This document shows positions 43,020 to 50,453 of a stretch of DNA of 64,000 bases, piece by piece (the stretch's first letter is position 1; every line of letters begins with the position of its first letter). Under the pieces are notes generated by a model, which saw only the letters and a list, made by a program, of their open reading frames with translations, did not search any database and was not told the DNA's origin. A program made the position numbers and the translations under genes. The stretch is from Aureivirga marina. Lineage in GTDB: Bacteria; Bacteroidota; Bacteroidia; Flavobacteriales; Flavobacteriaceae. The stretch is taken from contig NZ_JADPIB010000006.1 in NCBI RefSeq assembly GCF_015767265.1, positions 156,037 through 220,036 on the forward strand. Direction: 5' to 3'.

Positions 43020-43886
43020 ATGAAAAAGTTTCTTATTCATATTTTAAAAACAGTTTTAATTTTTATAATTCTAGCTTATTTTCTAGATTTTTCATATACA
43101 TTTATTTATAGTAAAAGTGCTCCTCGAAGTAAAATTACTTGGCTAAAGCAATCTTTTTCTAAAAAAGATTCTTTGGAATATGTTCTTTTAGGTTCTTCCA
43201 GATGTATTCATAGTTTAAATTCAAAAACAATCCTAGAAAAAACTGGAAAAAAAGGATTGAATTTAGCATATCCTTCCACAGGTCCATTCGAAGTAAAATT
43301 AATGCTACAAGAGGTGATTAAAAATACTAATACTAAAAAGGTTTTTATTCAAATAGATTATTCGTTTAATCAAATTTCACCAGACAATCTTGCAAAAATT
43401 AATTGGCTTCCATATTTGACTGAAGATAATATTAATAAAGAATTTGAACGCTTTGAGCCAGATTATTTCTATTATAATTATATCCCATTTTATAAATATT
43501 TAAAATTTGATTCTAAAATTGGATTTAGAAATTTATTTTTAAGTGTTTCAGGAAAGAAAATTAATACAATAAATAATCTAGGTTTTAAAGCCACAGATGG
43601 AATATTAAAAGAAAAAACTCCTCATTTTTATACTTTAAAAAGAGAAAAAAATATTCATATTGAAGAAATTATTTCTTTGTGTAAAGAAAATAATATCGAA
43701 TTAATGTTTTTTACAGCACCTGTTTTCAATTTTGAAGGAAATCATAAAATTTTTGAAAATTCACTGAATAATTACACTGATTTCTCAAATGCATATTCTG
43801 ATATTACTCTTTTTAAAGATCATACGCATTTAAATACAGAAGGAGCTATTAAATTTACGGAATTATTTATTCAAACTTATTTTTGA
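43020..43886 (+). CDS. SGNH-like hydrolase/acyltransferase partner of the MBOAT protein
   Basis: 288 residues with an N-terminal membrane anchor (KKFLIHILKTVLIFIILAYF). A GSSR block (58-61, in VLLGSSRCIHS) matches SGNH block I, and DHTH (267-270, in FKDHTHLNTEGAI) matches the DxxH block V. The middle is poorly conserved. Together with the MBOAT gene 5 bp upstream this resembles AlgI/AlgX-like and PatA/PatB-like O-acetylation pairs, with this protein as the periplasmic transferase. The family assignment is by motif and context. Confidence 0.75.
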   Translation: MKKFLIHILKTVLIFIILAYFLDFSYTFIYSKSAPRSKITWLKQSFSKKDSLEYVLLGSSRCIHSLNSKTILEKTGKKGLNLAYPSTGPFEVKLMLQEVIKNTNTKKVFIQIDYSFNQISPDNLAKINWLPYLTEDNINKEFERFEPDYFYYNYIPFYKYLKFDSKIGFRNLFLSVSGKKINTINNLGFKATDGILKEKTPHFYTLKREKNIHIEEIISLCKENNIELMFFTAPVFNFEGNHKIFENSLNNYTDFSNAYSDITLFKDHTHLNTEGAIKFTELFIQTYF

Positions 43887-43965
43887 TAATAATTTAATTT
43901 CCATTAATCTAAACTTTTATTCATTAAGAATTAAAAATTATTATGTCATGACTATAATTAATAGT

Positions 43966-44802
43966 TTAGATTGACCAATAAATAATCCCTTTTTCATCAA
44001 ATGTTTTCGAATAGTATTTTGTAAGGTTTATTACATCTGTTTCAATACCCTTGATTTGTTCAGTAATTATTATAAAAAATAATAGAATATTTTTATCAAC
44101 TTGATTAAAAACAATTTTTTTATTGGAAGGATTATTAACATATAAGTCTTGTGTAATATTTCCAAATCTAACAGGTAGATTATCATATATTATAGTTCCT
44201 TTTCCAAGAATAAATATTCCATCAAGAGCTTGGCTAGGTGTTGAAGTTCGTTCCTCTAATTTTTGAGGGAAGTTTTCTTGATTTAAATTAAGTTCTTTCT
44301 CTATTTCAATAAACCATTTATTTACTGTTTCTAATTTCACTTTACAATTAAAAGCTACTAAATGGCAATACAATCTTGGAGGAACTGTACCTTGAGGATT
44401 AATATATCTATCTACATTTCTATCAAGTCTTTTAATATTAGCTGCTGATTGAATTGCTTTTTTAAGTTCTATTTTAGTTAAAGTCGATTTAATTTCAATT
44501 GTTGCATTCACTGACTCTATTAAAAATACATCAACATCTAAAGAAAATCTAATTTTTGGAAACACAGAATTAAATAAAACAATGTCAATTTGATTTCTTT
44601 TATCAGTTATTAATGTATTATTATCAATTATTTCACCAGTTCCTATATTAATATTTTCTCCAATATGGTCTTTTAAAAATTCTTTAATAAAATATTCTCT
44701 TGCATTTCCTTTATGTAATGGATGCCCTGAATTATTAGCAATTTTAGATTTAGCAATAAGTAATTTTTCAATTGAATTGAAGTGTTCTTCTAATAAATAC
44801 AT
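43966..44802 (-). CDS. DUF6602-like protein, possible PD-(D/E)xK nuclease fold
   Basis: 278 residues. N-terminal EEHFNSIEKLLIAKSKI and SGHPLHKGNAREYFIKEFLK are followed by NIGTGEIID, then QIDIVLF (D73) and IEIKST (E103, K105), which form a D...ExK pattern as in PD-(D/E)xK nucleases. This matches what I recall of the DUF6602 family, often predicted to be nuclease-like. The gene starts 9 bp downstream of the vWA membrane gene, so they may be co-transcribed. No toxin, restriction or methylase partner is adjacent. Confidence 0.6.
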   Translation of the reverse strand: MYLLEEHFNSIEKLLIAKSKIANNSGHPLHKGNAREYFIKEFLKDHIGENINIGTGEIIDNNTLITDKRNQIDIVLFNSVFPKIRFSLDVDVFLIESVNATIEIKSTLTKIELKKAIQSAANIKRLDRNVDRYINPQGTVPPRLYCHLVAFNCKVKLETVNKWFIEIEKELNLNQENFPQKLEERTSTPSQALDGIFILGKGTIIYDNLPVRFGNITQDLYVNNPSNKKIVFNQVDKNILLFFIIITEQIKGIETDVINLTKYYSKTFDEKGIIYWSI

Positions 44803-44811
44803 TTTTTCAAT

Positions 44812-46851
44812 TTAAATTTTCCCCAAATATTTTCTAATAAACCATTCTAAACTCAATAAGAAAACCAATAATCCAAGAAGCCATTTCCAAGAAATTAAAC
44901 TTTCTTGTGTGATGATTTCTTTTTGTGTTTGTGTGATTTTTTGATCTTGAATTAATTCATCTAAAAGAGAATTTAATTGATTTGGATACATTGTTTTTCC
45001 ATTTGTATTTGCTGCCAATTGATTTAATTTCTCCACATTTGCAGAAACCAATTGTTTCTCCACATCAAAATCAATAATTTCAAAAAAACCTTTCTTTGTT
45101 TCTTTTTCATTTTCCACAGAAATTGTAAATGCATATTTTCCTGCTGGAATTTCTTCTAAAGAAACTTCATTGTAATTTTCTTTTGAATTAAATGGAAGTT
45201 TGAACGATTTATTTGTTTCTGTATTTTGAATTTCTAGCCAAACTCTAGCTCTTTTATCAAAATTGAAATTTGTATCAAAATAAGAAGCATAAATTTTATT
45301 TTCCTCGCTAGAAAGCATATTTTGCTTATAATCTATTTTCAATCTGTCTAATTTCTTTGTAGAACTCAAATATTGAAAAAGTTTGCTAAAAAGAGTATCA
45401 AATTCTGTAAAAGATTGCGAATTTAAATAAGATTGCATTCTCCAACGCCAAATATCTTCTCCAAATAAAACACCAACTTTTTGTTCATTATTTGGATTAA
45501 TCGTCACCAAAAGTGGTTCCTCTGTTTCAATTCCTTCCACTTGTTGTTTCAATAAAATATCCGCAGGCGCATTTATGGAAACTTCTCCAAGAATTCCTCT
45601 TACAGGAGCAAAATCAGAAAAACCTAAATCTTCAGTAATAAAAGGCATAAATCCTGCATTAAAACTTGGTGTAAAGTTTTCTACCAAATTTCCAGATTTC
45701 TTTTTGAAAAAATCTTGTGCATTATTCAAGAAATTCCAATCTGTAACTGTTCCTGTAATGATAAAGTAATTCTGATTTGTATTTTTTAATTGCTGAAAAA
45801 CTTTTGAAAAATTTCGATTTGGTTGGTATAATACAACTAAATCATTTTCAGCTAGATTTCCTTTATAATTTTTAATATTTTTAAAAGAAACTGATTGTTT
45901 TTTGTCATTTGCAACAATCTTTTTAAACATTCCAACATCTGGATGTACAAAATTGGAAAGAATTAAAATTTTCGATTGCTCTTCCACTACTTCTACAACA
46001 AAATTCACATGATTATTTTGCATATTTTCTTCTTTTAAATCAGAAGAAATCAAAGAAGCATTATATCGATGAAAACCTTTTTTATCAGCTTTGATATAAA
46101 AATTTACTGTTTCGGATTTTGTATTTTTATCAAAATTTACATCTTCTGTAAAAACAGTTTTATTTCCTTCTTTTACAATTAATTTTGCTTTTACAGGTTT
46201 TTCACCATCGTAATTTGTAAAAATCTCAACAGGAAAATTATTATCTAAAGCCGCATAGCGATTGACATTTATTTGATTAATTTTTAAATCAGCATAAGAA
46301 ATTGTATCTCCTAAAATAATTGGATAAATTGTTTGTTTTCCTTGAAAATAGGCATAATCATTTCCTTTAGTACTATTTCCATCAGAAAATAAAATTATTG
46401 GAGCTTTTTCATTTTTATAAACTTTAGAAACTTTCTGTAAAGCTTTAGAAATATCTGTTTGTTTTCCATTAAAATGTAAAGAATCTAAAACAGAAATATC
46501 TTCTGAAAATTCATAAAAATCAACATTAAATTTTTCTTTTAATTCATCTTTATTTTCTATAGTTTCAAAAAATTGTTGTATTTCTTCTTTATTATGTTTA
46601 GTAGAAAGCACAGATGAAGAATTATCGAACAAAATTGCCAATTTTGGTTTTATTGTTTCGTAAGTTTTTCTTGTGATTACAGGATTAATAAAAAGAAGTA
46701 ATAAAAGATAAACGCTTAAAGTTCTTAAACCAAATAAGAGAAAATTACTTTTATCTGTTTTTTTTTCTTTTAAAAAATATAATAAAAAGGAAACTGCAAT
46801 TGCAATGACAAATGCTAAAATAATATAGAAAATAGTTGATGTGTCAATCAT
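44812..46851 (-). CDS. vWA-domain inner-membrane protein
   Basis: 679 residues from ATG 46851; a TTG four codons upstream is less likely. Two N-terminal membrane spans (about 8-28 and 38-57) precede a vWA-like domain with DNSSS (LAILFDNSSSVLS) and LFSDGNSTKG. A GATase-like alpha/beta middle domain (ILILSNFVHPDVGMFKK) follows. There is one C-terminal span (about 655-675). It resembles the BatA/BatB-like proteins and membrane vWA proteins common in Bacteroidota. Function unknown. It precedes the DUF6602-like gene by 9 bp. Confidence 0.8.
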   Translation of the reverse strand: MIDTSTIFYIILAFVIAIAVSFLLYFLKEKKTDKSNFLLFGLRTLSVYLLLLLFINPVITRKTYETIKPKLAILFDNSSSVLSTKHNKEEIQQFFETIENKDELKEKFNVDFYEFSEDISVLDSLHFNGKQTDISKALQKVSKVYKNEKAPIILFSDGNSTKGNDYAYFQGKQTIYPIILGDTISYADLKINQINVNRYAALDNNFPVEIFTNYDGEKPVKAKLIVKEGNKTVFTEDVNFDKNTKSETVNFYIKADKKGFHRYNASLISSDLKEENMQNNHVNFVVEVVEEQSKILILSNFVHPDVGMFKKIVANDKKQSVSFKNIKNYKGNLAENDLVVLYQPNRNFSKVFQQLKNTNQNYFIITGTVTDWNFLNNAQDFFKKKSGNLVENFTPSFNAGFMPFITEDLGFSDFAPVRGILGEVSINAPADILLKQQVEGIETEEPLLVTINPNNEQKVGVLFGEDIWRWRMQSYLNSQSFTEFDTLFSKLFQYLSSTKKLDRLKIDYKQNMLSSEENKIYASYFDTNFNFDKRARVWLEIQNTETNKSFKLPFNSKENYNEVSLEEIPAGKYAFTISVENEKETKKGFFEIIDFDVEKQLVSANVEKLNQLAANTNGKTMYPNQLNSLLDELIQDQKITQTQKEIITQESLISWKWLLGLLVFLLSLEWFIRKYLGKI

Positions 46852-46916
46852 GAATAATTTCAAATTTCATAAGTTGTAAAAATAGACTTTTTTATGAAGC
46901 AATAAAATAAGTTCAT

Positions 46917-46946
46917 AAAAAAACTGACTTGAAAAAAACAAGTCAG
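46917..46946 (-). terminator. Terminator of fabG
   Basis: Stem CTGACTTG/CAAGTCAG (46924-46946) with its T tract on the minus strand, 31 bp beyond the fabG stop. Confidence 0.8.
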
Positions 46947-46976
46947 CTTTCATATCATATAATTTTGAAAAAAAGA

Positions 46977-47726
46977 TTATGCAGTAATCATTCCTCCGTC
47001 AACATTTAAAGTTTGTCCTGTAATATAAGAACTCATATCAGAAGCTAAGAATAAACAAGCATTTGCGATATCTTCTGGAGAACCTCCACGCTTTAATGGA
47101 ATTTCTTTTCTCCATCCTTCTACAGTTTCTTCTGGTAATTTAGCAGTCATTTCTGTTTCAATAAATCCAGGAGCAATTGCATTACAACGGATATTTCTAG
47201 AACCTAATTCTAAAGCAACAGATTTTGTAAATCCTAACATTCCTGCTTTAGAAGCTGCGTAATTTGCTTGTCCAGCATTTCCTTGAACTCCAACAACAGA
47301 ACTCATGTTGATGATCGAACCTTTACGTTGTTTCATCATTGGGCGAATTACTGCTTTAGTTAAGTTGAAAACAGATTTCAAGTTTACATCCATCACTTTA
47401 TCGAAATCTTCTTCAGAAATACGCATTAATAAATTATCTTTTGTAATTCCTGCATTATTAATTAAAACATCTACAGAACCGAATTCTTTCACAACCTCAG
47501 CTACTAAATCTTGTGCTGCTTGGAAATCAGCTGCATTTGATTGGTAACCTTTAGCTTTTACTCCTAATCCATTTAACTCGTCTTCTAATGCTTTTGCTGC
47601 TTCTACTGAAGAACTAAAAGTAAAAACTACATTCGCACCTTGCTCTGCAAATTTTTGAGCTATTCCTTTTCCGATTCCTCGTGTTGCTCCAGTTATTAAA
47701 ACTGTCTTATTTTCAAGAAGTTTCAT
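46977..47726 (-). CDS. fabG: 3-oxoacyl-ACP reductase FabG
   Basis: 249 residues, typical length. NADPH-binding TGATRGIG at 12-19, NNAG at 90-93, catalytic serine in MSSVVG (141-146), and YAASK (156-160). It ends with QTLNVDGGM as expected. The enzyme reduces 3-oxoacyl-ACP to 3-hydroxyacyl-ACP in fatty acid synthesis. No other fab genes flank it here. A promoter with -7 TATCTTTG lies at 47754-47761 and a terminator lies downstream. Confidence 0.94.
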   Translation of the reverse strand: MKLLENKTVLITGATRGIGKGIAQKFAEQGANVVFTFSSSVEAAKALEDELNGLGVKAKGYQSNAADFQAAQDLVAEVVKEFGSVDVLINNAGITKDNLLMRISEEDFDKVMDVNLKSVFNLTKAVIRPMMKQRKGSIINMSSVVGVQGNAGQANYAASKAGMLGFTKSVALELGSRNIRCNAIAPGFIETEMTAKLPEETVEGWRKEIPLKRGGSPEDIANACLFLASDMSSYITGQTLNVDGGMITA

Positions 47727-47753
47727 AATTTTCTTATTTTTTTAATGAAAAAC

Positions 47754-47781
47754 CAAAGATAATAATAATGTTTATTTCAAA
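47754..47781 (-). promoter_or_regulatory. Promoter of fabG
   Basis: The minus strand reads TATCTTTG (-7, 47754-47761) with TTTG at 47778-47781; the spacer is 16 bp, slightly short of the usual 17-23 bp. Located 28 bp before the ATG. Confidence 0.55.
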
Positions 47782-48010
47782 AAGCTTCCTTTTAAAAAAT
47801 ATATCAAAGTCTTCTATTTTAATAAATTTTTAGTCTTTCAAAACTTATTTTTACATAAATAATGTATTCCTTGAAAAGAATTAAACCGCGAAAAATCAAC
47901 GGATTATAAAAATATTAATATTTCATCTTAAATTGCTAAAATTGTATCAGTTACATTCCTTATTTTTCTTTAAATTGCTTCAAAAATTTATAATCAAAAT
48001 TAATTTTTAA

Positions 48011-48490
48011 ATGACAGAAAAAGGAACATCATCAGCTCCGATGATATTAGGAATTATTGGTGGCGTGTTAGGAATACCTTCTGCATTATGTGCAGGAGCT
48101 TGTGGAACGGCAGTTGGAGCCATGGCTAATTCTCAGGAGCAAATTAATGAATTAGAAAGAGTTGGAAATTTAGGAGAAAACTTAACAGATGAAGATATTG
48201 AAAATTTAACAACTGTTTTAAGTGATCCTGCACCTTATGAAGCTGCTGCAACAACAGGATCTATTTTTATTTGGATTGGAATTGCTGCTGCAATTCTTGG
48301 ACTTGTAGGTGGAATTATGGGGAAACCAAAACCAACAATCGCTGGAATATTAATGATTCTTTCCGCAGTTTTAGTCGGAACTTCCATTATTGTAGGAAAT
48401 TTACTTTCTATTGTTGTTGCTATAATATTTTTAATTGGCGGAATTATGTGTTTCGTTCAAAAGAAAGAAGAAATTACTTTAAATGCATAA
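48011..48490 (+). CDS. Four-span small membrane protein (DUF4064-like)
   Basis: 159 residues. Span 1 has glycine/cysteine-rich PMILGIIGGVLGIPSALCAG. An acidic loop (ELERVGNLGENLTDEDIENL) follows, then three closely packed spans (IFIWIGIAAAILGLVGGIM, TIAGILMILSAVLVGTSII, LLSIVVAIIFLIGGIMC). The layout resembles DUF4064 small membrane proteins, but I cannot confirm it. Function unknown. The gene is monocistronic, with a hairpin terminator before the convergent LysE gene. Confidence 0.7.
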   Translation: MTEKGTSSAPMILGIIGGVLGIPSALCAGACGTAVGAMANSQEQINELERVGNLGENLTDEDIENLTTVLSDPAPYEAAATTGSIFIWIGIAAAILGLVGGIMGKPKPTIAGILMILSAVLVGTSIIVGNLLSIVVAIIFLIGGIMCFVQKKEEITLNA

Positions 48491-48599
48491 AAAACTCGAA
48501 ATCAATTAACCAAAATTATCATATTTCTTTTATTGAATAACTCTTTTCCCTTTCAGTTATAAGAAAAAAAGATAATAACATTAAACTAAAATAGCTATC

Positions 48600-48637
48600 A
48601 AAGCATATAGATTTGAAATTCTATATGCTTTTTTATT
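48600..48637. terminator. Bidirectional terminator between the small membrane protein and LysE genes
   Basis: Stem AAGCATATAGA/TCTATATGCTT with an 8-base loop and a T run, between genes ending at 48490 and 48640. Confidence 0.85.
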
Positions 48638-48639
48638 TT

Positions 48640-49266
48640 TTATAAATCGGAAACAAAAATAAATACTGCAATTCCAATTAAAACAATTATTTGTAGCCAT
48701 TTTAAAGTAACTTGGAACTTTTGATTTTCTCTGATGAAAGAAGTTAATTTATCTGCAATTACAGACATGCTAGAGAAAATAATAAAAGCTTGTAACATAA
48801 AAAGAAGTCCTAGAACATAAACTTGCATTGTTACATTTCCATAATTTTCATCAATAAAACTTGGAAAAAATGCTAAAAAGAAAATGGTAACTTTTGGATT
48901 TAAAACATTCATAATAAATCCTTGTTTAAACAATTTTAATAAAGTAACATCCTTTTTAGTTTCGACATCTAAATCTATTACAGCACTTGCTTTAAATGTT
49001 TTAAATGCAAGATAAAGAAGATAAAAAATCCCAAAAAATTTGATGATTGTAAAGATAACTTCTGATTCTTTAATAATTGCAGAAACACCAAAAGCAATCA
49101 AAGTTGTATGGATAATAATTCCAGAAACCAAACCTGCTGCTGTTGCAACTCCATATTTCTTTCCGTTTGTAATACTTTGAATCAAGACATAAATAATATC
49201 TGGACCAGGCATTAAAGTCAGCAAAACAGATGCAGTTAAAAATGAGAATAATAAATCAATATTCAT
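48640..49266 (-). CDS. LysE/RhtB family amino-acid exporter
   Basis: 208 residues with about six spans. The N-terminal signature LLTLMPGPDIIYVLIQSITN (about 16-35) and GIIIHTTLIAFGVSAII are diagnostic. The C-terminus contains KWLQIIVLIGIAVFIFVSDL. The family exports amino acids such as lysine, threonine and homoserine lactones by proton coupling; the substrate is not predictable. A -7 box TATTTTTG is present at 49288-49295 on the minus strand. Confidence 0.9.
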   Translation of the reverse strand: MNIDLLFSFLTASVLLTLMPGPDIIYVLIQSITNGKKYGVATAAGLVSGIIIHTTLIAFGVSAIIKESEVIFTIIKFFGIFYLLYLAFKTFKASAVIDLDVETKKDVTLLKLFKQGFIMNVLNPKVTIFFLAFFPSFIDENYGNVTMQVYVLGLLFMLQAFIIFSSMSVIADKLTSFIRENQKFQVTLKWLQIIVLIGIAVFIFVSDL

Positions 49267-49287
49267 AAATTTATGTATTTAATGCTG

Positions 49288-49295
49288 CAAAAATA
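49288..49295 (-). promoter_or_regulatory. -7 promoter box for the LysE-family gene
   Basis: The minus strand reads TATTTTTG, 22 bp before the ATG. Confidence 0.5.
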
Positions 49296-49343
49296 AGGTA
49301 ATAATTGAAACTAGAAAATTCTATTTAGAACACATCTAAATAA

Positions 49344-49375
49344 TTTGTTTAACCACAAATAATTAGATACTTTTG
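49344..49375 (+). promoter_or_regulatory. Promoter of the fatty-acid-hydroxylase/sterol-desaturase gene
   Basis: -33 TTTG at 49344-49347 and -7 TACTTTTG at 49368-49375, spacer 20 bp, an excellent consensus match. Transcription should begin near 49379, past the ATG at 49377, so the start is probably one of the next ATGs. Confidence 0.8.
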
Positions 49376-49391
49376 CATGAATTCAAAATGT

Positions 49392-50393
49392 ATGGATATG
49401 AGTTTTCATGAAATTTTCGATACCGTATATGAAGCTTTAAAACTTCCTTTTAAAAATTTTGTAAATCCAACAAAAAGAATTCATTATTTATATCTCGTCT
49501 CGACGCTTGTTTTAGCTTTGTATGTTTATTATCGTTCGAAAACTCGTCAAAATTTCTTTAAATTTTTATTCCATAAAAAAGTTTGGTTTAGTAAATCTGC
49601 TTGGATTGATTATAAAATTATCTTTTTCAATAGTTTTGTGAAAGTATTATTGATTGCTCCTTTTCTGATTTTCGGATTGTATATTTCTTATCATGTAAAC
49701 GAATATTTGATGCGAACTTTCGGTTATGAAAGTATTAAATTGAGTGTTACAGAAACATTGATTTACTATACAATTGCTTTAACAATCATCGGTGATTTCT
49801 TTTCCTTTTTTATTCATTATTTAATGCATCGAATTCCGTTTTTATGGGAATTTCATAAGATTCATCATTCTGCAACTTCTTTAAATCCTTTGACACAATA
49901 TCGTTTGCATCCTATTGAATTATTATTAAATAATGCAAAAAATATCATTGTTTTTGGAGTTGTTACAGGAGTTTTTGATTATTTATCAAATCATCAAATT
50001 GAAAAAATTACTTTTTTAGGAGTAAATGCTTTTAGCTTTATTTTTCTTGCGTGGGGAGCAAATCTCCGTCATTCTCATGTAAAATTGACTTATTTTAATT
50101 TCTTAGAATATATCTTTATTAGTCCTTTCCAACATCAAATTCACCATAGTAATAATCCTGAGCATTTTGACAAAAATATGGGATCAAAATTAGCAATTTG
50201 GGATTGGATGTTTGGAACTTTAATTCGTTCAAAATCTGTAAAAAATAGAAAAGTAGAATTTGGTTTAGGATTAGGTGATGATAAAAATTACAATACTTTT
50301 TGGAAAAATATTTTAATGCCTTTTTATAATTTATTTCAAAAAGTAACCAAAAGTTTTAAATACAAAAAAGAGACTGCCTTCACCAAAGAATAA
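49392..50393 (+). CDS. Fatty acid hydroxylase / sterol desaturase family protein
   Basis: 333 residues from ATG 49392. The frame is open to ATG 49377, but that codon lies about 2 bp upstream of the predicted transcription start; ATG 49398 is also possible. The diiron histidine motifs are present: HYLMHRIPFLWEFHKIHHS, HSHVKL and HQIHHSNNPEH. Several membrane spans flank them. Members hydroxylate or desaturate lipids such as sterols, sphingolipids and carotenoids; the substrate here is unknown. A hairpin overlaps the stop codon region. Confidence 0.85.
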   Translation: MDMSFHEIFDTVYEALKLPFKNFVNPTKRIHYLYLVSTLVLALYVYYRSKTRQNFFKFLFHKKVWFSKSAWIDYKIIFFNSFVKVLLIAPFLIFGLYISYHVNEYLMRTFGYESIKLSVTETLIYYTIALTIIGDFFSFFIHYLMHRIPFLWEFHKIHHSATSLNPLTQYRLHPIELLLNNAKNIIVFGVVTGVFDYLSNHQIEKITFLGVNAFSFIFLAWGANLRHSHVKLTYFNFLEYIFISPFQHQIHHSNNPEHFDKNMGSKLAIWDWMFGTLIRSKSVKNRKVEFGLGLGDDKNYNTFWKNILMPFYNLFQKVTKSFKYKKETAFTKE

Positions 50394-50405
50394 AACAGCC
50401 TCTTT
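50367..50405 (+). terminator. Possible terminator overlapping the sterol-desaturase-type gene stop
   Basis: Stem AAAGAGACTG/CAGCCTCTTT with one mismatch and a 19-base loop that contains the stop codon. The T tract is brief, so efficiency is doubtful. Confidence 0.45.
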
Positions 50406-50453
50406 TAATACACGAAGAAATTTTTTTAAAAAAATTGTTTATGAAAAAATTAA

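Noticed and set aside
43907..43972. 10-bp inverted repeat AATCTAAACT/AGTTTAGATT at the end of the DUF6602-like gene
   Set aside because: The 46-base loop and absence of a T tract make it a poor terminator. A match this short is expected by chance.
48271..48540. 89-codon frame overlapping the four-span membrane protein gene
   Set aside because: Out-of-frame shadow with cysteine/asparagine-rich nonsense composition. The membrane frame has clear spans.
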